Positions 1 to 8,904 of a DNA stretch of 64,000 nt are shown here, one piece after another. The stretch is from Croceimicrobium sp963977415 (GTDB taxonomy: Bacteria; Bacteroidota; Bacteroidia; Flavobacteriales; Schleiferiaceae): positions 365,066 through 429,065 of the forward strand of contig CAXBOS010000001.1 of the NCBI GenBank assembly GCA_963977415.1, written 5' to 3'. Numbering within the stretch: the first letter of the stretch is position 1; each line of letters starts with the position of its first letter. Made by a program: the position numbers and the translations under genes. The notes beneath the pieces are model-generated. The model did no database searches and was not told the DNA's origin. It saw only the letters and a list, made by a program, of their open reading frames with translations.

Positions 1-206
1 TCTGTGTTGGTGCCAGTGCCTGAAACGGGAAGGCTGCCTAAAATGGTGCCTAGGCTGCCACTATAATCTGCGCGTGTAATATTGAAATTGCCTTTGAGAA
101 CGGTAGATAAAGTTGGTTCGCTAGTGGCGTTTTCTTCATCTTTTTCACAAGATGATAATAAGCTAATCGATAAAATAAGTAGGCCTAAACGGAGAATGGT
201 CTTCAT
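1..206 (-). CDS. Partial lipoprotein (N-terminus only)
   Basis: The reverse strand from the ATG at 206 reads about 68 codons to the window edge without a stop. The protein begins MKTILRLGLL, then a hydrophobic run ending LLSSCEKDEE, a clear lipobox with Cys followed by acidic residues, as in surface-exposed Bacteroidota lipoproteins. The rest (NITRADYSGSLGTILGSLPV) resembles no domain I can name. The gene continues past position 1. It starts downstream of the metallophosphoesterase stop on the same strand, about 30 bp away, so the two may be co-transcribed. No function is assigned. Confidence 0.6.
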   Translation of the reverse strand, partial: MKTILRLGLLILSISLLSSCEKDEENATSEPTLSTVLKGNFNITRADYSGSLGTILGSLPVSGTGTNT

Positions 207-236
207 GAGAATATTTTGAGCCGCCAAGATACTTAA

Positions 237-1520
237 TCAGACGATTGTTTCCCCTTTTTTAAATTCCAAAACTGTAATTTCCGGCCAAATGCCTACCCTT
301 CCTGGGAAGGCTAAAAAGCCAAAGCCACGATTTACATAAAGGTATTTCCCCATTTCTTCGTATAAACCCGCCCATTTGGGATAGCGATATTTTACAGGGC
401 TCCATTTTATCCAGCCCGGAATTTCAATGCCAAATTGCATTCCATGGGTATGTCCGCTTAAGGTAAGTGACATTTTTTTAGGATAGGTTTTTACAATTTG
501 GTCGAAATGCGAAGGGTCATGTGAAAGCAACACGTGAAAGTCATTCGCATTGGTATCGGCCGTAGCCTTATCTAAATCGCCATGTTGCACGAAACCACCA
601 GTTCCCCAATTTTCAACACCCACTAAACGGAAGCTTTCCCCGTCTTTTTCAATCAAGCGGTTTTCGTTACGCAAAAGATCAAAGCCAATGTCTTTATGCG
701 TTTGATAAAGCTTCTGCATATTGGCTTCTTTCGCTTGCGCAGATGGCCAAGTAACATAATCGCCGTAATCGTGGTTGCCCAAGATGGAATATTTACCCAT
801 TGGTGCTTTTAACTTAGAAAAGACTTCCTTCCATGGTTCCATTTCATCAGCGCTATTGTTTACTAGATCGCCTGTGAAAACAATCATATCACTTTCCTGC
901 TCATTAATCAGGTCGATGCCATAGGCTATTTTCTCGGCATTATCGAAGCTACCACTGTGCACATCCGAAATTTGCGTAAGGGTAAAACCTTCGAAGGCCG
1001 CCGGTAAATCGGGGAAGTAAAGGGTTTTCTTTAAGACTTTATAGTTGTACTTACCTTTGATAACGCCGTATAAAATTCCGGCAAAAGGAATAACCGCTAT
1101 ACCGAGCGCAATCTGACTGACAAACTTTCGGCGCGAGGGTAGGAAAGATTCAGAATCAGAGCCCGAAAACTGTCCTGCAACACCTACTAACATGCGGGTC
1201 ACATCTTCCGTTAGGAGGAATAAACTGATAATTAATTTAGGAACAAATAAGAGCACGAAGCTGGCCATTACCACTTTAAAAACAGGGTTTTGTGGACCAG
1301 AACTACGATCGAAATTTAAAATAGTATAAAGTACTAAGATTAGGAAAAGTACCGAAACAATCCAGTAGCCGTAACGAATCCAAACTTGGTCGCGCGACAG
1401 GGTTTTAAAAGCTTGATAGGCGTAAATGTCTACCAGACTAAGTAAAACGAGGGGTAATAAGATTCTGAATAACACGTATAGATTTTTAGGAATAAACCGC
1501 TTGCTGCGGAAATTGTGCAC
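237..1520 (-). CDS. Membrane-anchored metallophosphoesterase
   Basis: A 427-residue protein with several hydrophobic segments in the first 155 residues, probably four to five membrane spans, followed by a calcineurin-like phosphoesterase domain. Metal-binding motifs appear in order: DVH (D186, H188), GDLVN near 217, GNHDYG near 249, a later LSHDP and SGHTHG near 355. This is the YkuE-like layout of predicted phosphohydrolases that act on membrane-associated substrates; the substrate is unknown. The start is GTG at 1520; a near-match -7 box (TAATTTCG) lies just upstream. It is divergent from polA across 194 bp. Confidence 0.88.
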   Translation of the reverse strand: MHNFRSKRFIPKNLYVLFRILLPLVLLSLVDIYAYQAFKTLSRDQVWIRYGYWIVSVLFLILVLYTILNFDRSSGPQNPVFKVVMASFVLLFVPKLIISLFLLTEDVTRMLVGVAGQFSGSDSESFLPSRRKFVSQIALGIAVIPFAGILYGVIKGKYNYKVLKKTLYFPDLPAAFEGFTLTQISDVHSGSFDNAEKIAYGIDLINEQESDMIVFTGDLVNNSADEMEPWKEVFSKLKAPMGKYSILGNHDYGDYVTWPSAQAKEANMQKLYQTHKDIGFDLLRNENRLIEKDGESFRLVGVENWGTGGFVQHGDLDKATADTNANDFHVLLSHDPSHFDQIVKTYPKKMSLTLSGHTHGMQFGIEIPGWIKWSPVKYRYPKWAGLYEEMGKYLYVNRGFGFLAFPGRVGIWPEITVLEFKKGETIV

Positions 1521-1714
1521 GGCGGCGAAATTAAAGTATTAATCTTTAGGGCAGACAGCTTTTGCACTAGGCTAGATGGTTTTTGAAATGGCAGATTTAA
1601 ATCTAGCAGATAGGCAGAGTATTTACGGGCCGTAGTGGTCTCAGTGCTATTTAAGCTATTCATCCCTTTCTCGATGGCTTATTAATCTTATTTTCGTGCT
1701 TCATAAAAAAGTCT

Positions 1715-4513
1715 ATGTCTAAGCCTACATTATATTTACTTGACGCCTTTGCTCTTATCTATCGCTCTTATTTCGCCTTCATAAATAACCCGCGAATCAA
1801 CTCGAATGGATTGGATACTTCGGCGATTTTTGGTTTTACAACCACCTTGCTTGAGATTTTAGAAAAGAAAAATCCCTCGCATATTGCGATAGTTTACGAT
1901 ACCAGTGCGCCCACAGTACGACATATAGAGTACGATTTGTACAAGGCCCAACGCGAAGAAACTCCAGAAGGAATAAAGGTGGCCTTTCCATACATCCGAA
2001 AAATGGCGGAAGCCTTTAACATTCCCTTTTTAGGGGTAGATGGCTATGAAGCCGACGATGTAATTGGTACCCTTGCCAAGCAGGCAGAGAAAGTGGGTTA
2101 CGAGGTGTATATGATGACGCCCGACAAGGATTTCGGGCAGTTGGTGAGTGAAAATATTTTTATGTATCGTCCCGGTCGCAGCGGTAATCCGGCCGAAGTA
2201 TGGGGTATTGAGGAGATTAAGGCCAAATTTGATATTGATAATGTAGACCAAGTGGTAGACTACTTGGGCATGATGGGTGATGCGGTGGATAATATTCCTG
2301 GCATTCCTGGAGTTGGTCCCAAAACGGCATCGAAGCTTTTAAAGCAGTATGGCTCCATGGAGGGGATGTACGAGAAGGCGGAAGAAATTAAAGGGAAATT
2401 AGGTGAAAAAATTCGTGACAATAAAGAGCAAGCGCTGCTCTCTAAAAAGTTGGCGCGCATTATTATAGATGTGCCCATACAATTTGAAGAGTCGAGTTTT
2501 AAAAAGGATCCAGCCGATGTAGAAAAGATTCAAGAGCTTTTTAAAGAATTGGAATTCAGAGCTTTGTCGCGCAGAGTTTTAGGAACAGACGCTACGGCAG
2601 ATGCCCCCCAAGGCGATGTAAAGATTAAGGCCAAAGACACCGGTGGACAAATGGATATGTTCTCAGCTCCCATGGAGGAAGGCGAGGAGCAGACGAATAG
2701 CAGCAGCTACCAAAATTTAGCGAATAGTGAGCACCTTTACCAATTGGTGCAACACCCAAAGGAGCGCAAGGTTTTGCTGGAAAACTTATTAAAGCAAAGG
2801 TCGGTTTGTTTCGATACCGAAACTACTAGTTTGGATGTGCAAAAAGCAGATTTGGTAGGACTTGCCTTCTCGTATAAGCCCGGACTAGCTTATTATGTGC
2901 ATCTACCGCAAGGGCAAGAAAAAACGATTTTGGAAGAGTTTAGACCCTTCTTTGAGCATCCGGAAATTGAAAAAATCGGACAGAATTTGAAGTACGATCT
3001 CAGCGTTTTGCATCAATACAATATGCCGGTTAATGGCCCCCTTTTCGATACCATGTTGGCCCATTATTTAATCAATCCCGACATGCGCCATAATATGGAT
3101 ATCATGGCGGAAACCTATCTAAATTACCAGCCACAATCTATCGAAGAGTTGATTGGTAAGAAAGGGAAAAACCAAAAAACCATGCGTGAGGTCGATCCTG
3201 TTTTAGCGGCCGAATATGCTGGGGAAGATGCGGATGTCACCCTTCGTTTAGCGCAAGTTTTTAAGGAGAAATTAGCCGATAGTAGCGCCGCTAAAGTCTT
3301 GGCCGAAATTGAAACGCCTTTGGTGAAAGTGTTGGCGAAAATGGAGATGGAAGGCATTAACCTCGATCGGGAAGCTTTATCGCGGCTATCTGAAGAACTA
3401 GCGGAAGACATTGCGAACCTTGATAGGGAAATTCACGAGCTGTCGGGTAATCCCGATTTTAATATTGCATCGCCACGACAATTGGGTGATGTACTTTTTG
3501 GTGAAATGGAGTTGATTGCAAAGCCGAAGAAAACCAAAAGCGGACAGTACGCCACCGGTGAGGATGTGTTGCAAGACTTAGCTAAAGATCATGAGATTAT
3601 TCAAAAGATTTTGGATTATCGCCAAATGGTTAAACTCAAAAGTACTTACGTAGATGCGCTGCCGGATATGGTAAGTGATGTAACCGGCAGAATTCATAGT
3701 AGCTTCAATCAGGCAGTGGCGGCTACGGGTCGTTTAAGTAGTAATAATCCTAATCTCCAAAATATACCAATCCGCACCAAGCGTGGACAAGAAGTGCGTA
3801 AAGCCTTTATTCCTCGTGATGCAAACCACGTGATTTTAGCGGCAGATTACAGTCAGATTGAATTGCGCTTAATTGCCCAGCTTAGTCAAGAAAAAACTAT
3901 GATGGAGGCCTTTATAAACGGGGAAGATATTCATACAGCCACGGCGGCCAAAGTTTTTGGGCTTCCCCTAGAGGATGTAAGTAGGGAGATGCGTAGCAAT
4001 GCGAAGACGGTAAATTTCGGTATTATTTATGGCGTAAGTGCCTATGGCTTAAGTCAGCAAACCAGTTTGAGTCGCGGCGAGGCCAGCGATATAATTAAGA
4101 GCTATTTTAAAACCTACCCAGGCATCCGCGATTATATTGAAGCTCAAAAAGAACTCGCCCGCGAGCAGGGTTTTGTAGAAACTATGTTAGGCAGGCGTCG
4201 CTATTTAAAAGATATTAATAGTAGAAATGCGGTGGTGCGCGGACACGCGGAACGCAATGCTGTTAATGCTCCTATTCAAGGCTCGGCGGCCGATATTATT
4301 AAAATCGCCATGATTAATATCGATCAAGCCCTGGCGCCCTTTAAAACCAAAATGCTTTTACAAGTTCACGATGAATTGGTTTTCGATGCCCCCAAAGAAG
4401 AATTGGAGGAAGTAACCGCATTAATCGTTGATAAGATGCAAACGGCCGTAAAAACCGAAGTGCCCTTATTGGTAGAGAGTGGTTACGGTGCAAATTGGCT
4501 AGAGGCGCATTGA
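1715..4513 (+). CDS. polA: DNA polymerase I
   Basis: A 932-residue family A DNA polymerase for Okazaki fragment maturation and repair synthesis. Residues 1 to about 290 are the 5'-3' flap nuclease domain (DAFALIYRSYF, GYEADDVIGT, GIPGVGPKTASKLL). The 3'-5' exonuclease domain keeps its acidic residues: DTE at 367-369, then NLKYD and the YAGEDADVT motif, so proofreading should be active. The polymerase domain has motif A (DYSQIELRL, D711), motif B (RSNAKTVNFGIIYG) and motif C (VHDEL, H885-D886). Length is normal. It is a single gene with a strong hairpin terminator about 200 bp downstream. Confidence 0.98.
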   Translation: MSKPTLYLLDAFALIYRSYFAFINNPRINSNGLDTSAIFGFTTTLLEILEKKNPSHIAIVYDTSAPTVRHIEYDLYKAQREETPEGIKVAFPYIRKMAEAFNIPFLGVDGYEADDVIGTLAKQAEKVGYEVYMMTPDKDFGQLVSENIFMYRPGRSGNPAEVWGIEEIKAKFDIDNVDQVVDYLGMMGDAVDNIPGIPGVGPKTASKLLKQYGSMEGMYEKAEEIKGKLGEKIRDNKEQALLSKKLARIIIDVPIQFEESSFKKDPADVEKIQELFKELEFRALSRRVLGTDATADAPQGDVKIKAKDTGGQMDMFSAPMEEGEEQTNSSSYQNLANSEHLYQLVQHPKERKVLLENLLKQRSVCFDTETTSLDVQKADLVGLAFSYKPGLAYYVHLPQGQEKTILEEFRPFFEHPEIEKIGQNLKYDLSVLHQYNMPVNGPLFDTMLAHYLINPDMRHNMDIMAETYLNYQPQSIEELIGKKGKNQKTMREVDPVLAAEYAGEDADVTLRLAQVFKEKLADSSAAKVLAEIETPLVKVLAKMEMEGINLDREALSRLSEELAEDIANLDREIHELSGNPDFNIASPRQLGDVLFGEMELIAKPKKTKSGQYATGEDVLQDLAKDHEIIQKILDYRQMVKLKSTYVDALPDMVSDVTGRIHSSFNQAVAATGRLSSNNPNLQNIPIRTKRGQEVRKAFIPRDANHVILAADYSQIELRLIAQLSQEKTMMEAFINGEDIHTATAAKVFGLPLEDVSREMRSNAKTVNFGIIYGVSAYGLSQQTSLSRGEASDIIKSYFKTYPGIRDYIEAQKELAREQGFVETMLGRRRYLKDINSRNAVVRGHAERNAVNAPIQGSAADIIKIAMINIDQALAPFKTKMLLQVHDELVFDAPKEELEEVTALIVDKMQTAVKTEVPLLVESGYGANWLEAH

Positions 4514-4524
4514 TGTTTAGTACT

Positions 4525-4675
4525 TAGTACGCTGCGCTTTTACTATTTAGTAGTTAGTATGGCTTGGAGATTCAATGGTTCCATAGCCATGCGATGTATC
4601 GCGTGGGTTGGTGAAAAGGGAAATTTAATTGTAATTCGGCATTTTGTAGAAACGCGATTTATCGCGTCTAACAAT
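4525..4675. repeat. Intergenic repeats with GCGAT/ATCGC palindromes
   Basis: The gap after polA holds tandem TAGTACTTAGTAC-like words (4520-4560) and two palindromic hairpins. The first is centred near 4596 (GCGATGTATCGCGT); the second at 4646-4671 contains ACGCGATTTATCGCGT flanked by GTAGA and TCTA. Palindromes built on GTAGAGACGCGAT...ATCGCGTCTCTAC are known to me as dispersed intergenic repeats in Bacteroidota and cyanobacteria. A 64-codon plus-strand ORF across it is not credible because it is made of these repeats. Confidence 0.55.
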
Positions 4676-4708
4676 TTTTTTGGAGTACAACCTTGTACAA
4701 ACAGATGC

Positions 4709-4748
4709 AAAAAGCCCCCTCTACTAATCAAAGAAGAAGGGGCTTTTG
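4709..4748. terminator. Bidirectional hairpin terminator
   Basis: AAAAGCCCC (4710-4718) pairs with GGGGCTTTT (4739-4747) around a 20-nt loop. The A and T tracts at the stem ends serve both strands, ending polA (+) and the converging metalloprotease gene (-). Confidence 0.8.
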
Positions 4749-4764
4749 TATAAAGCTTAATAAT

Positions 4765-6876
4765 CTACTCGATAATCAGCTTTTCACTGAAATTGGTACG
4801 ATCACCCTTTATATTAATAAGATATACACCAGTGCTTAGCTTTAGGTCTAACTGAGTTTCAAGGCTTGCGCTCTTGGTTTGTAAGCTTTGATTATAAACC
4901 AATCTGCCGCCAAGGTCTACAATTTCTAAATTAAGATGATTGTCTAATAAGTCGCTCATCTTAATAGTAAGTCGGCCATTGCTGGGGTTGGGGTAAAGCT
5001 TAAGATCAGCAGCGCCAAATTCAGAAAGGCTCACATCGGTTCCTTGTCCGAAACGAATATTATCGATGTAGAAATTATTACCACCACCATTATTAAATAC
5101 AAATTTGATTAAGATGGGATCGTTTTGAACATAAGCGTCGAAGTTTAGGGTTTCCGTTGTCCACTGGCTTGGGCCATTAGGCACAAAGTTACCGGTGGTA
5201 TTAGGGGCAGTGCGTAAGCGGCCACTGTTGTAGAAGCGTCTTCTAATCCAAGTGTCACCGCAATCGCGTGATACGAATACTTCTAATTCATCGCTATTAT
5301 CATTGGATTGAGCGGCAAAAGCATAATCGAAATATAAATTAAGGTTAGATCCACCCGCCGTAGCAATAGCGGGAGTGATGATTTCATCGATATCACCACT
5401 TGCATTATTATTTACTTTCTCTAAAACCAGGCAATTACTAAGATGAGAGCCCGCTCCGCTAAATGGTTTAAAGGGATTTTGGTCTTTATCAATAATGGAA
5501 ACTACGCCCGGAATGCTGCCTGATTCAAAGCTTTCCACCCATGTAAGATTAAAGAAAGGGTTAATAGAGCTTTTAACGTTTATGTAGCTTGTTAAAGTTG
5601 TACTGTTAGACCCTGCGCTGTTACTCACGGTGAGGCTTACATCGTATTTACCAGGGTTAGCATAAGTTACGGTAGGGTTTTCGGCAGTGGAAGAGCTAGG
5701 CGTTCCACCGGGGAAAGACCAACTCCACGTGCTTGGAGTGCCATCTTCTGAAATGTCGTTGAACTGAACCACTTCATTTACGCAGACCACATTTTTAGGG
5801 CTTTCTAAAATAGCGGTTGGTGTGCAAGCAGGTGGGTTTACTACTCCGGTAGCAATCAGGTTCGATTGAGAAACAAGGTTTGCTCTTAAAGCGTTGCTAT
5901 TAATAACTGCTCTGGCTCTCGCTTTTTGATCGGCGGTAAACATATTTTGGCAGTTGGTATAGTCCATGTAGTTTTCAATCTGATCTGGTAAGTCTGGATT
6001 GTCAGAGTTACAAGAGTTAATGGGGGTACAGCCGTTGTTGTCTTCAAAAACAGGAGGAGTGTCTGCGCAATAATCGCCGCTAGTGGATCCGCCTACGTTT
6101 CCTACGGGGTTTGATCCACCACTACCCGTGCAGCCACCTTCAAAAGGATGGTGTAGGGCAAGGTAGTGACCCACCTCATGAGTTAGTGTGCGTCCTGGAT
6201 TACCTGCTGCCGTGCCTATGGTTCCCAGCTGGTCATGTCTTAAAATTACCCCATCGCCTGAAACGAGTGAGTTGTTGCGGGGGAAGAAGGAGTAACCCAG
6301 GGTATATCCTTGAGGGTTAGAAGGCAAGGTGTTGGAGACGTTGCGAGTGACCCAAATATTAAGATAATTATTGCGATTCCACTTTATGATTTTAGAGCCC
6401 TCATCGCCCGAAAGCGACTCAAGACTTTGCGTGCGGGTAATACCGTCGGTGCAGTTTCCTTGAGGGTCTTTTTTGGCTAGGGCGAATTCTATTTCGAAAT
6501 CCGCTGCTACGGGTTTAAAAATTGCACGTGTTTGCGAGGTATCTGCATTTTGGCGGCGAAAATCTTCATTTAGTATTCTTAGGCCGTCTTCAATTTGAGA
6601 TAAAGAAATATTATCCTGTGAGCTAGCATAAATGATATGGAATACTACGGGTATAGTTACTACTGTAGCAGCAGTTTTGTTATCCTGCATTTTCATTTCT
6701 GCAATTTTGCTCTGAATTAATTTTTCAGTCGCAATTAGAGCTTCTTTTTGAGCAGGGTCATTCATTTGCTCCTGATAGTAATGATCAAAAGCACACTTTT
6801 CATGATTTACTTGTTGAGCCGCACTAGTAAAACTCAGAGTTACTAATACTGTTAACAAGAAAAAAAACTTGTTCAT
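4765..6876 (-). CDS. Secreted M43-type zinc metalloprotease with PKD and T9SS sorting domain
   Basis: The start is set at the ATG at 6876 because MNKFFFLLTVLVTLSFTSAAQ is a good signal peptide; an upstream in-frame extension to 6951 has none. The 703-residue product has a pappalysin-like (M43) domain with HEVGHYLALHH and a downstream YMDYTN Met-turn, a PKD domain (FPGGTPSSSTAENPTVTYA), a long beta-rich region and a C-terminal type A sorting domain (LYPNPSNGRLTIK to LIIE), so it is probably exported by T9SS. The eighth residue of the zinc motif, usually Gly, is Ala here. It probably degrades extracellular protein. It converges on polA. Confidence 0.9.
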   Translation of the reverse strand: MNKFFFLLTVLVTLSFTSAAQQVNHEKCAFDHYYQEQMNDPAQKEALIATEKLIQSKIAEMKMQDNKTAATVVTIPVVFHIIYASSQDNISLSQIEDGLRILNEDFRRQNADTSQTRAIFKPVAADFEIEFALAKKDPQGNCTDGITRTQSLESLSGDEGSKIIKWNRNNYLNIWVTRNVSNTLPSNPQGYTLGYSFFPRNNSLVSGDGVILRHDQLGTIGTAAGNPGRTLTHEVGHYLALHHPFEGGCTGSGGSNPVGNVGGSTSGDYCADTPPVFEDNNGCTPINSCNSDNPDLPDQIENYMDYTNCQNMFTADQKARARAVINSNALRANLVSQSNLIATGVVNPPACTPTAILESPKNVVCVNEVVQFNDISEDGTPSTWSWSFPGGTPSSSTAENPTVTYANPGKYDVSLTVSNSAGSNSTTLTSYINVKSSINPFFNLTWVESFESGSIPGVVSIIDKDQNPFKPFSGAGSHLSNCLVLEKVNNNASGDIDEIITPAIATAGGSNLNLYFDYAFAAQSNDNSDELEVFVSRDCGDTWIRRRFYNSGRLRTAPNTTGNFVPNGPSQWTTETLNFDAYVQNDPILIKFVFNNGGGNNFYIDNIRFGQGTDVSLSEFGAADLKLYPNPSNGRLTIKMSDLLDNHLNLEIVDLGGRLVYNQSLQTKSASLETQLDLKLSTGVYLINIKGDRTNFSEKLIIE

Positions 6877-6986
6877 ATTTGAGAGAATATTAGGGAAATA
6901 AGACAGCAAATATAAGCTTTGTGTTGATAGTGGAAAGTTAGCTGTGTACAAGCCTTTTAATTTTCAACGATTTATGGTTAATAAGG

Positions 6987-7019
6987 TTTGGTAAAGTGAA
7001 AATTATTGTTGTAAATTCG
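6987..7019 (+). promoter_or_regulatory. Predicted rplM promoter
   Basis: TTTG at 6987-6990, a 21-nt spacer and TAAATTCG at 7012-7019 match the Bacteroidota -33/-7 pattern TTTG/TAnnTTTG with one mismatch. The predicted start of transcription is near 7026. Confidence 0.55.
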
Positions 7020-7022
7020 CAG

Positions 7023-7049
7023 CCCCTTTTCGGGGGAGTAGCTTTACTC
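7023..7049 (+). promoter_or_regulatory. Two adjacent hairpins in the rplM leader
   Basis: CCCC(TTTTC)GGGG at 7023-7035 is followed at once by GAGTA(GCTT)TACTC at 7036-7049. Both are perfect stems just after the predicted transcript start and before the rplM start. The position fits an autoregulatory ribosomal-protein leader, but I cannot match it to a known family. Confidence 0.4.
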
Positions 7050-7077
7050 AAGGTAACGTTTTAAATATTAAGTAGTT

Positions 7078-7533
7078 GTGAATACAATGAGTTACAAAAC
7101 AGTGTCGGCGAACAGCCAAACTGTTGATAAGAAATGGTTAGTAGTCGACGCTGAGGGTCAAACCCTAGGTCGCCTTGCATCTGGAATCGCGTTTTTATTA
7201 CGCGGAAAACATAAGGTGAATTTCACCCCACATGTTGATTGTGGAGACAATGTTATCGTGCTTAATGCCGATAAAGTTGTTCTTACTGGACAGAAAGCTA
7301 CTGAGAAAGAATATGTTCGTCATACTGAGTATCCTGGTGGTCAGCGTTTTACTACCCCAGCACAGTTAATGATGAAGAAACCTACGAAGGTTTTGGAAAA
7401 TGCTGTGAAAGGTATGCTTCCTAAAAATCGCTTAGGTAGTGAGTTGTTTCGCAATTTACACGCCTTTGTTGGTACTGAGCATCCTCACGAGGCTCAGAAG
7501 CCAGAACTAGTTGACATTAACACAGTTAAATAA
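7078..7533 (+). CDS. rplM: 50S ribosomal protein L13
   Basis: A 151-residue L13 with the signature WLVVDAEGQTLGRLAS, GDNVIVLNADKVVLTG and the conserved RxxGSELFRNLHAFVGTEHPH tail. The GTG at 7078 is preferred over the ATG at 7087 because it gives the N-terminus MNTMSYKTVSAN, matching the MDTLSYKT start typical of this phylum. L13 is an early 50S assembly protein. rpsI follows 10 bp later, the usual L13-S9 operon. Confidence 0.96.
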   Translation: MNTMSYKTVSANSQTVDKKWLVVDAEGQTLGRLASGIAFLLRGKHKVNFTPHVDCGDNVIVLNADKVVLTGQKATEKEYVRHTEYPGGQRFTTPAQLMMKKPTKVLENAVKGMLPKNRLGSELFRNLHAFVGTEHPHEAQKPELVDINTVK

Positions 7534-7543
7534 TAAGGAGAGT

Positions 7544-7930
7544 ATGTCTGTAACTCACACTATTGGAAGAAGAAAGAAGTCTGTGGCTCGAGTTTTCTTA
7601 AAAGAAGGCTCTGGCGTAATCTCAATCAACAAGAAAGATTATAAAGACTACTTCGACACCGCTGCCCTTCACTACAAGGTGGAGCAAGCGTTTTTAATCA
7701 CCGAAACTACTGGTAAGTATGACGTCATGGTAAACGTTGACGGCGGTGGTATCACTGGTCAAGCCGAAGCTATTCGCCTAGGAATTAGCCGCGGTTTATG
7801 CGTAATCAATCCTGATCACCGCATCGCGTTAAAACCAGAAGGTGTTCTTACGCGTGATCCACGTATGGTGGAACGTAAGAAATTCGGTCAGAAAAAAGCG
7901 AGAAAGAAATTCCAATTCTCGAAACGTTAA
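7544..7930 (+). CDS. rpsI: 30S ribosomal protein S9
   Basis: A 128-residue S9. The ATG at 7544 is chosen because it gives MSVTHTIGRRKKSVARVFL, the family N-terminus, and has an AAGGAG sequence at 7535-7540, an unusually good Shine-Dalgarno site for this phylum. The C-terminus KKARKKFQFSKR is the conserved basic tail that reaches the ribosomal P site. It is co-transcribed with rplM. Confidence 0.97.
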   Translation: MSVTHTIGRRKKSVARVFLKEGSGVISINKKDYKDYFDTAALHYKVEQAFLITETTGKYDVMVNVDGGGITGQAEAIRLGISRGLCVINPDHRIALKPEGVLTRDPRMVERKKFGQKKARKKFQFSKR

Positions 7931-8024
7931 GAATTATCTATTTGGGTTTAGTATCCAAATCCGAGGGGTTAGTATTCTACCACCCTGGGGTTGTAATTAG
8001 TGAATGTAAACAATTAAACATCTC
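7931..8024 (+). promoter_or_regulatory. rpsI-rpsB spacer with hairpins; candidate rpsB leader
   Basis: A perfect 6-bp stem, ATTTGG (7940-7945) with CCAAAT (7955-7960), is followed by an imperfect stem pairing AGGGG near 7974 with ACCCT near 7983. Neither is followed by a T tract, so this is not an obvious terminator. It may be a ribosomal-protein leader or attenuator between the S9 and S2 genes. The assignment is weak. Confidence 0.3.
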
Positions 8025-8807
8025 ATGGCAGATCAGTTTGTAAAAGAAATGTTAGACGCAGGAGTGCACTTCGGTCACTTAACGCGCAAATGGAATCCCA
8101 ACATGGCTCCCTATATTTTTATGGAGCGTAATGGTATTCACATTATCGACTTGTATAAAACACAAGCAAAATTAAACCAAGCCGCAGAAGCTCTGCAGAA
8201 AATTGCCGCTAGTGGTCGCAAAATCATGTATGTAGCAACCAAAAAGCAAGCGAAAGAAATCCTTGAGGTTCAGGCTGGTGGCGTTAATATGCCTTATATC
8301 ACTGAGCGTTGGCCAGGAGGTATGTTAACCAACTTCATTACCATTCGTAAGGCGATCAAAAAGATGCAAAACATCGATCGTATGAAGGAAGATGGTAGCT
8401 ATTTAACCCTTAGTAAAAGAGAGCGTCTTCAAGTAGATCGTCAGCGTGACAAGTTAGACAGACAGCTTGGGTCAATTGCTGATATGACTCGCTTGCCAGG
8501 AGCTCTATTTATTATAGATATCAACAAAGAACACATTGCGGTAAAAGAAGCTCGTAAATTGGGTATTCCTACTTTCGCAATCGTGGATACTAATTCAGAT
8601 CCTAATCAAGTAGATTACGCGATTCCAGGAAATGATGATGCTACTAAATCTATTAATATTTTAGTAAGCAAAGTAACCGACGCTATTCGCAACGGTTTAG
8701 AAGAGCGCAACTCTGATAAAAACAAAGCAAAAGACGCTAAGATTAAGAAAGCTGCCGCGAAAGTTGGCGATTCTGATGTAGATGCCGACGAGGCAGCAGA
8801 AGATTAA
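8025..8807 (+). CDS. rpsB: 30S ribosomal protein S2
   Basis: A 260-residue S2: MLDAGVHFGHLTRKWNPNM at the N-terminus, YVATKKQAKEI, ERWPGGMLTNF, and LPGALFIIDINKEHIAVKEARKLGIP. The C-terminus has a charged tail (KDAKIKKAAAKVGDSDVDADEAAED) longer than in E. coli S2 but common in Bacteroidota. It is followed by tsf, the conserved rpsB-tsf order, although a terminator-like hairpin sits between them. Confidence 0.97.
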   Translation: MADQFVKEMLDAGVHFGHLTRKWNPNMAPYIFMERNGIHIIDLYKTQAKLNQAAEALQKIAASGRKIMYVATKKQAKEILEVQAGGVNMPYITERWPGGMLTNFITIRKAIKKMQNIDRMKEDGSYLTLSKRERLQVDRQRDKLDRQLGSIADMTRLPGALFIIDINKEHIAVKEARKLGIPTFAIVDTNSDPNQVDYAIPGNDDATKSINILVSKVTDAIRNGLEERNSDKNKAKDAKIKKAAAKVGDSDVDADEAAED

Positions 8808-8837
8808 TCTATTCTTAACTTAGAGTATGTAATATTT

Positions 8838-8871
8838 AGAAGGGATAAATTAAATTTTGTCCCTTCTTTTA
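8838..8871 (+). terminator. Terminator or attenuator between rpsB and tsf
   Basis: AGAAGGGA (8838-8845) pairs perfectly with TCCCTTCT (8860-8867) across a 14-nt AT-rich loop and is followed by TTTT. It would end or attenuate rpsB transcripts before tsf. Confidence 0.65.
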
Positions 8872-8904
8872 ATTTTTAGAAATCAACATTAAATACAAAT
8901 ACAA

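Noticed and set aside
1430..1663. 77-codon minus-strand ORF across the metallophosphoesterase start
   Set aside because: It overlaps the N-terminus of the phosphoesterase in another frame and has a low-complexity composition.
4559..4753. 64-codon plus-strand ORF after polA
   Set aside because: It is composed of intergenic repeats and runs through the terminator; the opposite-strand ORF there has the same problem.
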